NCBI RefSeq assembly: GCF_051020975.1
Contig: NW_027478161.1
Location: 2,232,001 to 2,296,000 of the forward strand
DNA: 64,000 bases
Direction: 5' to 3'
Source: Osmia lignaria lignaria
Lineage: Eukaryota; Arthropoda; Insecta; Hymenoptera; Megachilidae
Positions within the stretch are counted from its first letter, which is position 1. Each line of letters opens with the position of its first letter. Positions 37,456 to 49,691 of the stretch are shown here, piece after piece. The notes below the pieces were generated by a model that did not search any database, had not been told where the DNA came from, and saw only the letters and a list, made by a program, of their open reading frames with translations. The position numbers were made by a program, and so were the translations under genes.

Positions 37456-40400
37456 TTGCAGATTTATCTCAAGGGAAGTGGCCTGACGGACATATTTCGA
37501 GATATTTCTTCTTCTTGTTGTTCTTCTTCTGCACAGCTAAGCTGGAAGTGGCATTTGCAGCTCGCAATAGTGCAGAGTTATCCCAAAGAAAGGGGCCACG
37601 GTGTTTCTGTATCTCTATTATGTTGGTGCGGCTTCGGAACTTTTAAATATCTTGATATATCTCGAGAACTACGCATCTGATCAAAAAATATCATACTACA
37701 TAAAAAGTAGGAAACTTAATTCTCTACAAGAAAGGTCTCTAAACATTTTGCCATAGCTCGCTTCGTTTCCGAGATATTTGCAGATTTATCTCAAGGGAAG
37801 GGGCCTGACGGACATATTTCGAGATATTTCTTCTTCTTGTTGTTCTTCTTCTGCACAGCTAAGCTGGAAGTGGCATTTGCGGCTCGCACTAGTGCAGAGT
37901 TATCTCAAAGAAAGGGGCCACGGTGTTTCTGTATCTCTATTATGTTGGTGCGGCTTCGGAACTTTTAAATATCTCGATATATCTCGAAAACTACGCTTCT
38001 GATCAAAAAATATCATAGAACATAAAAAGTAGGAAACTTAATTCTCTACAAAAAAGGTCTCTTAACATTTTGCCATAGCTCGCTTCGTTTCCGAGATATT
38101 TGCAGATTTATCTCAAGGGAAGGGGCCTGACGGACATATTTCGAGATATTTCTTCTTCTTGTTGTTCTTCTTCTGCACAGCTAAGCTGGAAGTGGCATTT
38201 GCGGCTCGCACTAGTGCAGAGTTATCTCAAAGAAAGGGGCCACGGTGTTTCTGTATCCCTATTATGTTGGTGCGGCTTCGGAACTTTTAAATATCTTGAT
38301 ATATCTCGAGAGCTACGCATCTGATCAAAAAATATCATAGAACATGAAAAGTAGGAAACTTAATTCTCTACAAAAAAGGTCTCTTAACATTTTGCCATAG
38401 CTCTCTTCGTTTCCGAGATATTTGCAGATTTATCTCAAGGGAAGGGGCCTGACGGACATATTTCGAGATATTTCTTCTTCTTATTGTTCTTCTTCTGCAC
38501 AGCTAAGCTCGAAGTGGCATTTGCAGCTCGCAATAGTGCAGAGTTATCTTAAAGAAAGGGGCCACGGTGTTTCTGTATCTCTATTATGTTGGTGCGGCTT
38601 CGGAACTTTTAAATATCTTGATATATCTCGAGAACTACGCATCTGATCAAAAAATGTCATAGAAGATAAAAAGTAGGAAACTTAATTCTCTACAAAAAAG
38701 GTCTCTTAACATTTTGCCATAGCTCGCTTCGTTTCCGAGATATTTGCATATTTATCTCAAGGGAAGGGGCCTGACGGACATATTTCGAGATATTTCTTCT
38801 TCTTGTTGTTCTTCTTCTGCACAGCTAAGCTGGAAGTGGCATTTGCGGCTCGCACTAGTGCAGAGTTATCTCAAAGAAAGGGGCCACGGTGTTTCTGTAT
38901 CTCTATTATGTTGGTGCGGCTTCGGAACTTTTAAATATCTCGATATATCTCGAAAACTACGCTTCTGATCAAAAAATATCATAAAACATAAAAAGTAGAA
39001 AACTTAATTCTCTACAAAAAAGGTCTCTTAACATTTTGCCATAGCTCGCTTCGTTTCCGAGATATTTGCAGATTTATCTCAAGGGAAGGGGCCTAACGGA
39101 CATATTTCGAGATATTTCTTCTTCTTGTTGTTCTTCTTCTGCACAGCTGAGCTGGAAGTGGCATTTGCAGGTCGCAATAGTGCAGAGTTATCTCAAAGAA
39201 AGGGGCCACGGTGTTTCTGTATCTCTATTATGTTGGTGCGGCTTCGGAACTTTTAAATATCTCGATATATCTCGAAAACTACGCTTCTGATCAAAAAATA
39301 TCATAGAACGTAAATTGTAGGAAACATTATTCTCTACAAAAAAGGTCTCTTAACATTTTGAAATAGCTCGCTTCGTTTCCGAGATATTTGCAGATTTATC
39401 TCAAGGGAAGGGGCATGACGGACATATTTCGAGATATTTGTTCTTCTTGTTGTTCTTCTTCTGCACAGCTAAGCTGGAAGTGGCATTTGCGGCTCGCACT
39501 AGTGCAGAGTTATCTCAACGAAAGGGGCCACGGTGTTTCTGTATCTCTATTATGTTGGTGCGGCTTCGGAACTTTTAAATATCTCGATATATCTCGAAAA
39601 CTACGCTTCTGATCAAAAAATATCATAGAACATAAATTGTAGGAAGCATAATTCTCTACAAAAAAGGTCTCTTAACATTTTGCCATAGCTCGCTTCGTTT
39701 CCGAGATATTTGCAGATATATCTCAAGGGAAGCGGCCTGACGGACATATTTCGAGATATTTCTTCTTCTTGTTGTTCTTCTTCTGCACAGCTAAGCTGGA
39801 AGTGGCATTTGCAGCTCGCAATAGTGCAGAGTTATCTCAAAGAAAGGGGCCACGGTGTTTCTGTATCTCTATTATGTTGATGCGGCTTCGGAACTTTTAA
39901 ATATCTTGATATATCTCGAGAACTACGCATCTGATCAAAAAATATCATAGAACATAAAAAGTAGGAAACTTAATTCTCTACAAAAAAGGTCTCTTAACAT
40001 TTTGCCATAGCTCGCTTCGTTTCCGAGATATTTGCAGATATATCTCAAGGGAAGGGGCCTGACGGACATATTTCGAGATATTTCTTCTTCTTGTTGTTCT
40101 TCTTCTGCACAGCTAAACTGGAAGTGGCAGTTCCAGCTCGTAATAGTGCAGAGTTATCCCAAAGAAAGGGGCCACGATGTTTCTGTATCTCTATTATGTT
40201 GGTGCGGCTTCGGAACTTTTAAATATCTCGATATATCTCGAAAATTACGCTTCTGATCAAAAAATATCATAGAACATAAATTGTAGGAAACATAATTCTC
40301 TACAAAAAAGGTCTCTTAACATTTTGCCATAGCTCGCTTCGTTTCCGAGATATTTGCAGATTTATCTCAAGGGAAGGGGCCTGACGGACATATTTCGAGA

Positions 40401-40675
40401 TACTTCTTCTTCTTGTTGTTCTTCTTCTGCACAGCTAAGCTGGAAGTGGCATTTGCAGCTCGCAATAGTGCAGAGTTATCTCAAAGAGAGGGGCCACGGT
40501 GTTTCTGTACCTCTATTATGTTGATGCAGCTTCGGAACTTTTAAATATCTTGATATATCTCGAGAACTACGCATCTGATCAAAAAATATCATCGAACATA
40601 AAAAGTAGGAAACTTAATTCTCTACAAAAAAGGTCTCTTAACGTTTTGCAATAGCTCGCTTCGTTTCCGAGATAT
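34880..40675. repeat. 18-monomer higher-order repeat, copy 1 (5,796 bp)
   Basis: Eighteen monomers that recur in order at 40676-46471. Private variants shared between copies include 'aaaactgcgcttc' with 'aaaatgtcatag' (35735/41531), 'gcttcgtaac' (36670/42466), 'atagaaaacaaaaag' (36728/42524), 'atagaccgtaaattg', 'aacatgaaaag' (38341/44137), 'cttcttattgttc' (38478/44274), 'attttgaaatagc' (39355/45151), 'gtaggaagcat' and 'agctcgtaatagtg'. I found no difference at any private variant I compared. I did not align all bases. Confidence 0.92.
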
Positions 40676-43600
40676 TTGCAGATTTATCTCAAGGGAAGGG
40701 GCCTGACGGACATATTTCGAGATATTTCTTCTTCTTGTTGTTCTTCTTCTGCACAGCTGAGCTGGAAGTGGCATTTGCAGGTCGCAATAGTGCAGAGTTA
40801 TCTCAAAGAAAGGGGCCACGGTGTTTCTGTATCTCTATTATGTTGGTGCGGCTTCGGAACTTTTAAATATCTCGATATATCTCGAAAACTACGCTTCTGA
40901 TCAAAAAATATCATAGAACACAAAAAGTAGGAAACTTAATTCTCTACAAAAAAGGTCTCTTAACATTTTGCCATAGCTCGCTTCGTTTCCGAGATATTTG
41001 CAGATTTATCTCAAGGGAAGGGGCCTGACGGACATATTTCGAGATATTTCTTCTTCTTGTTGTTCTTCTTCTGCACAGCTAAGCTCGAAGCGACATTTGC
41101 AGCTCGCAATAGTGCAGAGTTATCTCAAAGAAAGGGGCCACGGTGTTTCTGTATCTCTATTATGTTGGTGCGGCTTCGGAACTTTTAAATATCTTGATAT
41201 ATCTCGAGAACTACGCATCTGATCAAAAAATATCATAGAACACAAAAAGTAGGAAACTTAATTCTCTACAAAAAAGGTCTCTTAACATTTTGCCATAGCT
41301 CGCTTCGTTTCCGAGATATTTGCAGATTTATCTCAAGGGAAGGGGCCTGACGGACATATTTCGAGATATTTCTTCTTCTTGTTGTTCTTCTTCTGCACAG
41401 CTGAGCTGGAAGTGGCATTTGCAGGTCGCAATAGTGCAGAGTTATCTCAAAGAAAGGGGCCACGGTGTTTCTGTATCTCTATTATGTTGGTGCGGCTTCG
41501 GAACTTTTAAATATCTCGATATATCTCGAAAACTGCGCTTCTGATCAAAAAATGTCATAGAACACAAAAAGTAGGAAACTTAATTCTCTACAAAAAAGGT
41601 CTCTTAACATTTTGCCATAGCTCGCTTCGTTTCCGAGATATTTGCAGATTTATCTCAAGGGAAGGGGCCTGACGGACATATTTCGAGATATTTCTTCTTC
41701 TTGTTGTTCTTCTTCTGCACAGCTAAGCTCGAAGCGACATTTGCAGCTCGCAATAGTGCAGAGTTATCTCAAAGAAAGGGGCCACGGTGTTTCTGTATCT
41801 CTATTATGTTGGTGCGGCTTCGGAACTTTTAAATATCTTGATATATCTCGAGAACTACGCATCTGATCAAAAAATATCATAGAACACAAAAAGTAGGAAA
41901 CATAATTCTCTACAAAAAAGGTCTCTTAACATTTTGCCATAGCTCGCTTCGTTTCCGAGATATTTGCAGATTTATCTCAAGGGAAGGGGCCTGACGGACA
42001 TATTTCGAGATATTTCTTCTTCTTGTTGTTCTTCTTCTGCACAGCTGAGCTGGAAGTGGCATTTGCAGGTCGCAATAGTGCAGAGTTATCTCAAAGAAAG
42101 GGGCCACGGTGTTTCTGTATCTCTATTATGTTGGTGCGGCTTCGGAACTTTTAAATATCTCGATATATCTCGAAAACTACGCTTCTGATCAAAAAATGTC
42201 ATAGAACACAAAAAGTAGGAAACTTAATTCTCTACAAAAAAGGTCTCTTAACATTTTGCCATAGCTCGCTTCGTTTCCGAGATATTTGCAGATTTATCTC
42301 AAGGGAAGGGGCCTGACGGACATATTTCGAGATATTTCTTCTTCTTGTTGTTCTTCTTCTGCACAGCTAAGCTCGAAGCGACATTTGCAGCTCGCAATAG
42401 TGCAGAGTTATCTCAAAGAAAGGGGCCACGGTGTTTCTGTATCTCTATTATGTTGGTGCGGCTTCGTAACTTTTAAATATCTTGATATATCTCGAGAACT
42501 ACGCATCTGATCAAAAAATATCATAGAAAACAAAAAGTAGGAAACTTAATTCTCTACAAAAAAGGTCTCTTAACATTTTGCCATAGCTCGCTTCGTTTCC
42601 GAGATATTTGCAGATTTATCTCAAGGGAAGGGGCCTGACGGACATATTTCGAGATATTTCTTCTTCTTGTTGTTCTTCTTCTGCACAGCTGAGCTGGAAG
42701 TGGCATTTGCAGGTCGCAATAGTGCAGAGTTATCTCAAAGAAAGGGGCCACGGTGTTTCTGTATCTCTATTATGTTGGTGCGGCTTCGGAACTTTTAAAT
42801 ATCTCGATATATCTCGAAAACTACGCTTCTGATCAAAAAATGTCATAGACCGTAAATTGTAGGAAACATTATTCTCTACAAAAAAGGTCTCTTAACATTT
42901 TGCCATAGCTCGCTTCGTTTCCGAGATATTTGCAGATTCATCTCAAGGGAAGGGGTCTGACGGACATATTTCGAGATATTTCTTCTTCTTGTTGTTCTTC
43001 TTCTGCACAGCTAAGCTCGAAGCGGCATTTGCAGCTCGCAATAGTGCAGAGTTATCTCAAAGAAAGAGGCCACGGTGTTTCTGTACCTCTATTATGTTGG
43101 TGCAGCTTCGGAACTTTTAAATATCTTGATATATCTCGAGAACTACGCATCTGATCAAAAAATATCATCGAACATAAAAAGTAGGAAACTTAATTCTCTA
43201 CAAAAAAGGTCTCTTAACATTTTGCCATAGCTCGCTTCGTTTCCGAGATATTTGCAGATTTATCTCAAGGGAAGTGGCCTGACGGACATATTTCGAGATA
43301 TTTCTTCTTCTTGTTGTTCTTCTTCTGCACAGCTAAGCTGGAAGTGGCATTTGCAGCTCGCAATAGTGCAGAGTTATCCCAAAGAAAGGGGCCACGGTGT
43401 TTCTGTATCTCTATTATGTTGGTGCGGCTTCGGAACTTTTAAATATCTTGATATATCTCGAGAACTACGCATCTGATCAAAAAATATCATACTACATAAA
43501 AAGTAGGAAACTTAATTCTCTACAAGAAAGGTCTCTAAACATTTTGCCATAGCTCGCTTCGTTTCCGAGATATTTGCAGATTTATCTCAAGGGAAGGGGC

Positions 43601-46471
43601 CTGACGGACATATTTCGAGATATTTCTTCTTCTTGTTGTTCTTCTTCTGCACAGCTAAGCTGGAAGTGGCATTTGCGGCTCGCACTAGTGCAGAGTTATC
43701 TCAAAGAAAGGGGCCACGGTGTTTCTGTATCTCTATTATGTTGGTGCGGCTTCGGAACTTTTAAATATCTCGATATATCTCGAAAACTACGCTTCTGATC
43801 AAAAAATATCATAGAACATAAAAAGTAGGAAACTTAATTCTCTACAAAAAAGGTCTCTTAACATTTTGCCATAGCTCGCTTCGTTTCCGAGATATTTGCA
43901 GATTTATCTCAAGGGAAGGGGCCTGACGGACATATTTCGAGATATTTCTTCTTCTTGTTGTTCTTCTTCTGCACAGCTAAGCTGGAAGTGGCATTTGCGG
44001 CTCGCACTAGTGCAGAGTTATCTCAAAGAAAGGGGCCACGGTGTTTCTGTATCCCTATTATGTTGGTGCGGCTTCGGAACTTTTAAATATCTTGATATAT
44101 CTCGAGAGCTACGCATCTGATCAAAAAATATCATAGAACATGAAAAGTAGGAAACTTAATTCTCTACAAAAAAGGTCTCTTAACATTTTGCCATAGCTCT
44201 CTTCGTTTCCGAGATATTTGCAGATTTATCTCAAGGGAAGGGGCCTGACGGACATATTTCGAGATATTTCTTCTTCTTATTGTTCTTCTTCTGCACAGCT
44301 AAGCTCGAAGTGGCATTTGCAGCTCGCAATAGTGCAGAGTTATCTTAAAGAAAGGGGCCACGGTGTTTCTGTATCTCTATTATGTTGGTGCGGCTTCGGA
44401 ACTTTTAAATATCTTGATATATCTCGAGAACTACGCATCTGATCAAAAAATGTCATAGAAGATAAAAAGTAGGAAACTTAATTCTCTACAAAAAAGGTCT
44501 CTTAACATTTTGCCATAGCTCGCTTCGTTTCCGAGATATTTGCATATTTATCTCAAGGGAAGGGGCCTGACGGACATATTTCGAGATATTTCTTCTTCTT
44601 GTTGTTCTTCTTCTGCACAGCTAAGCTGGAAGTGGCATTTGCGGCTCGCACTAGTGCAGAGTTATCTCAAAGAAAGGGGCCACGGTGTTTCTGTATCTCT
44701 ATTATGTTGGTGCGGCTTCGGAACTTTTAAATATCTCGATATATCTCGAAAACTACGCTTCTGATCAAAAAATATCATAAAACATAAAAAGTAGAAAACT
44801 TAATTCTCTACAAAAAAGGTCTCTTAACATTTTGCCATAGCTCGCTTCGTTTCCGAGATATTTGCAGATTTATCTCAAGGGAAGGGGCCTAACGGACATA
44901 TTTCGAGATATTTCTTCTTCTTGTTGTTCTTCTTCTGCACAGCTGAGCTGGAAGTGGCATTTGCAGGTCGCAATAGTGCAGAGTTATCTCAAAGAAAGGG
45001 GCCACGGTGTTTCTGTATCTCTATTATGTTGGTGCGGCTTCGGAACTTTTAAATATCTCGATATATCTCGAAAACTACGCTTCTGATCAAAAAATATCAT
45101 AGAACGTAAATTGTAGGAAACATTATTCTCTACAAAAAAGGTCTCTTAACATTTTGAAATAGCTCGCTTCGTTTCCGAGATATTTGCAGATTTATCTCAA
45201 GGGAAGGGGCATGACGGACATATTTCGAGATATTTGTTCTTCTTGTTGTTCTTCTTCTGCACAGCTAAGCTGGAAGTGGCATTTGCGGCTCGCACTAGTG
45301 CAGAGTTATCTCAACGAAAGGGGCCACGGTGTTTCTGTATCTCTATTATGTTGGTGCGGCTTCGGAACTTTTAAATATCTCGATATATCTCGAAAACTAC
45401 GCTTCTGATCAAAAAATATCATAGAACATAAATTGTAGGAAGCATAATTCTCTACAAAAAAGGTCTCTTAACATTTTGCCATAGCTCGCTTCGTTTCCGA
45501 GATATTTGCAGATATATCTCAAGGGAAGCGGCCTGACGGACATATTTCGAGATATTTCTTCTTCTTGTTGTTCTTCTTCTGCACAGCTAAGCTGGAAGTG
45601 GCATTTGCAGCTCGCAATAGTGCAGAGTTATCTCAAAGAAAGGGGCCACGGTGTTTCTGTATCTCTATTATGTTGATGCGGCTTCGGAACTTTTAAATAT
45701 CTTGATATATCTCGAGAACTACGCATCTGATCAAAAAATATCATAGAACATAAAAAGTAGGAAACTTAATTCTCTACAAAAAAGGTCTCTTAACATTTTG
45801 CCATAGCTCGCTTCGTTTCCGAGATATTTGCAGATATATCTCAAGGGAAGGGGCCTGACGGACATATTTCGAGATATTTCTTCTTCTTGTTGTTCTTCTT
45901 CTGCACAGCTAAACTGGAAGTGGCAGTTCCAGCTCGTAATAGTGCAGAGTTATCCCAAAGAAAGGGGCCACGATGTTTCTGTATCTCTATTATGTTGGTG
46001 CGGCTTCGGAACTTTTAAATATCTCGATATATCTCGAAAATTACGCTTCTGATCAAAAAATATCATAGAACATAAATTGTAGGAAACATAATTCTCTACA
46101 AAAAAGGTCTCTTAACATTTTGCCATAGCTCGCTTCGTTTCCGAGATATTTGCAGATTTATCTCAAGGGAAGGGGCCTGACGGACATATTTCGAGATACT
46201 TCTTCTTCTTGTTGTTCTTCTTCTGCACAGCTAAGCTGGAAGTGGCATTTGCAGCTCGCAATAGTGCAGAGTTATCTCAAAGAGAGGGGCCACGGTGTTT
46301 CTGTACCTCTATTATGTTGATGCAGCTTCGGAACTTTTAAATATCTTGATATATCTCGAGAACTACGCATCTGATCAAAAAATATCATCGAACATAAAAA
46401 GTAGGAAACTTAATTCTCTACAAAAAAGGTCTCTTAACGTTTTGCAATAGCTCGCTTCGTTTCCGAGATAT
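40676..46471. repeat. 18-monomer higher-order repeat, copy 2 (5,796 bp)
   Basis: Same 18 units in the same order as 34880-40675. The first unit is a junction: its lead-in ('cttaacgttttgcaatagc') matches the lead-in of 46472, while its body ('cagctgagctgg', 'gcaggtcgc') matches 34880. That is the expected product of a crossover between misaligned sister or homologous arrays. The near identity points to a very recent event, or to an assembly duplication. Confidence 0.92.
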
Positions 46472-47115
46472 TTGCAGATTTATCTCAAGGGAAGGGTCCT
46501 GACGGACATATTTCGAGATATTTCTTCTTCTTGTTGTTCTTCTTCTGCACAGCTAAACTGGAAGTGGCATTTCCAGCTCGCAATAGTGCAGAGTTATCTC
46601 AAAGAAAGGGGCCACGGTGTTTCTGTATCTCTATTATGTTGGTGCGGCTTCGGAACTTTTAAATATCTCGATATATCTCGAAAACTACGCTTCTGATCAA
46701 AAAATATCATAGAACGTAAATTGTAGGAAACATTATTCTCTACAAAAAAGGTCTCTTAACATTTTGCCATAGCTCGCTTCGTTTTCGAGATATTTGCAGA
46801 TTCATCTCAAGGGAAGGGGTCTGACGGACATATTTCGAGATATTTCTTCTTCTTGTTGTTCTTCTTCTGCACAGCTAAGCTCGAAGCGGCATTTGCAGCT
46901 CGCAATAGTGCAGAGTTATCTCAAAGAAAGAGGCCACGGTGTTTCTGTACCTCTATTATGTTGGTGCAGCTTCGGAACTTTTAAATATCTTGATATATCT
47001 CGAGAACTACGGATCTGATCAAAAAATATCATCGAACATAAAAAGTAGGAAACTTAATTCTCTACACAAAAGGTCTCTTAACATTTTGCCATAGTTCGCT
47101 TCGTTTCCGAGATAT
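46472..47115. repeat. Two monomers after the 18-mer
   Basis: 46472 ('gaagggtcctg', 'taaactgg', 'tttccagctcg') is the unit whose lead-in was copied into 40676. 46794 resembles the b-variant at 37134 and 42930 ('attcatctcaag', 'aagctcgaagcgg', 'tgtacctct') and has 'cgttttcgag' at its left. Confidence 0.8.
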
Positions 47116-48403
47116 TTGCAGATTCATCTCAAGGGAAGGGGTCTGACGGACATATTTCGAGATATTTCTTCTTCTTGTTGTTCTTCTTCTGCACAGCTAA
47201 GCTCGAAGTGGCATTTGCAGCTCGCAATAGTGCAGAGTTATCTCAAAGAAAGAGGCCACGGTGTTTCTGTACCTCTATTATGTTGGTGCAGCTTCGGAAC
47301 TTTTAAATATCTTGATATATCTCGAGAACTACGCATCTGATCAAAAAATATCATCGAACATAAAAGGTAGGAAACTTAATTCTCTACAAAAAAGGTCTCT
47401 TAACATTTCGCCATAGCTCGCATCGTTTCCGAGATATTTGCAGATTTATCTCAAGGGAAGGGGCCTGTCGGACATATTTCGAGATATTTCTTCTTCTTGT
47501 TGTTCTTCTTCTGCACAGCTAACCTGGAAGTGGCATTTGCTGCTCGCACCAGTGCAGAGTTATCTCAAAGAAAGGGGCCACGGTGTTTCTGTATCTCTAT
47601 TATGTTGGTGCGGCTTCGGAACTTTTAAATATCTCGATATATCTCGAAAACTACGCTTCTGATCAAAAAATATCATAGAACCTAAATTGTAGGAAACATA
47701 ATTCTCTACAAAAAAGGTCTCTTAACATTTTGCCATAGCTCGCTTCGTTTCCGAGATATTTGCAGATATATCTCAAGGGAAGGGGCCTGACGGACATATT
47801 TCGAGATATTTCTTCTTCTTGTTGTTCTTCTTCTGCACAGCTAAGCTGGAAGTGGCATTTGCGGCTCGCACTAGTGCAGAGTTATCTCAACGAAAGGGGC
47901 CACGGTGTTTCTGTATCTCTATTATGTTGGTGCGGCTTCGGAACTTTTAAATATCTCGATATATCTCGAAAACTACGCTTCTGATCAAAAAATATCATAG
48001 AACATAAATTGTAGGAAGCATAATTCTCTACAAAAAAGGTCTCTTAACATTTTGCCATAGCTCGCTTCGTTTCCGAGATATTTGCAGATATATCTCAAGG
48101 GAAGCGGCCTGACGGACATATTTCGAGATATTTCTTCTTCTTGTTGTTCTTCTTCTGCACAGCTAAGCTGGAAGTGGCATTTGCAGCTCGCAATAGTGCA
48201 GAGTTATCTCAAAGAAAGGGGCCACGGTGTTTCTGTATCTCTATTATGTTGGTGCGGCTTCGGAACTTTTAAATATCTTGATATATCTCGAGAACTACGC
48301 ATCTGATCAAAAAATATCATAGAACATAAAAAGTAGGAAACTTAAGTCTCTACACAAAAGGTCTCTTAACATTTTGCCATAGTTCGCTTCGTTTCCGAGA
48401 TAT
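47116..48403. repeat. Tetramer higher-order repeat, copy 1 (1,288 bp)
   Basis: Four units: 47116 (lead-in 'atagttcgcttcg', 'attcatctcaag', 'tgtacctct'), 47438 ('acatttcgcc', 'cgcatcgtttcc', 'cctgtcgg', 'ttgctgctcgcacc'), 47760 ('ctcaacgaaagg') and 48082 ('gggaagcggcc'). It ends 'cttaagtctctacacaaaag' and is followed by the same series. Confidence 0.9.
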
Positions 48404-49691
48404 TTGCAGATTCATCTCAAGGGAAGGGGTCTGACGGACATATTTCGAGATATTTCTTCTTCTTGTTGTTCTTCTTCTGCACAGCTAAGCTCGAAGTGGC
48501 ATTTGCAGCTCGCAATAGTGCAGAGTTATCTCAAAGAAAGAGGCCACGGTGTTTCTGTACCTCTATTATGTTGGTGCAGCTTCGGAACTTTTAAATATCT
48601 TGATATATCTCGAGAACTACGCATCTGATCAAAAAATATCATCGAACATAAAAGGTAGGAAACTTAATTCTCTACAAAAAAGGTCTCTTAACATTTCGCC
48701 ATAGCTCGCATCGTTTCCGAGATATTTGCAGATTTATCTCAAGGGAAGGGGCCTGTCGGACATATTTCGAGATATTTCTTCTTCTTGTTGTTCTTCTTCT
48801 GCACAGCTAACCTGGAAGTGGCATTTGCTGCTCGCACCAGTGCAGAGTTATCTCAAAGAAAGGGGCCACGGTGTTTCTGTATCTCTATTATGTTGGTGCG
48901 GCTTCGGAACTTTTAAATATCTCGATATATCTCGAAAACTACGCTTCTGATCAAAAAATATCATAGAACCTAAATTGTAGGAAACATAATTCTCTACAAA
49001 AAAGGTCTCTTAACATTTTGCCATAGCTCGCTTCGTTTCCGAGATATTTGCAGATATATCTCAAGGGAAGGGGCCTGACGGACATATTTCGAGATATTTC
49101 TTCTTCTTGTTGTTCTTCTTCTGCACAGCTAAGCTGGAAGTGGCATTTGCGGCTCGCACTAGTGCAGAGTTATCTCAACGAAAGGGGCCACGGTGTTTCT
49201 GTATCTCTATTATGTTGGTGCGGCTTCGGAACTTTTAAATATCTCGATATATCTCGAAAACTACGCTTCTGATCAAAAAATATCATAGAACATAAATTGT
49301 AGGAAGCATAATTCTCTACAAAAAAGGTCTCTTAACATTTTGCCATAGCTCGCTTCGTTTCCGAGATATTTGCAGATATATCTCAAGGGAAGCGGCCTGA
49401 CGGACATATTTCGAGATATTTCTTCTTCTTGTTGTTCTTCTTCTGCACAGCTAAGCTGGAAGTGGCATTTGCAGCTCGCAATAGTGCAGAGTTATCTCAA
49501 AGAAAGGGGCCACGGTGTTTCTGTATCTCTATTATGTTGGTGCGGCTTCGGAACTTTTAAATATCTTGATATATCTCGAGAACTACGCATCTGATCAAAA
49601 AATATCATAGAACATAAAAAGTAGGAAACTTAAGTCTCTACAAAAAAGGTCTCTTAACATTTTGCCATAGCTCGCTTCGTTTCCGAGATAT
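48404..49691. repeat. Tetramer higher-order repeat, copy 2 (1,288 bp)
   Basis: Repeats the four units of 47116-48403 in order. It ends 'cttaagtctctacaaaaaag' where copy 1 ends 'cttaagtctctacacaaaag'. Single variants at the boundary therefore separate the copies. Confidence 0.9.

Noticed and set aside
34880..46471. Terminal repeats of a large transposon or retroelement
   Set aside because: The repeated 5.8-kb blocks are themselves built of the same monomer, abut directly, and contain no coding sequence for a transposase or polymerase.
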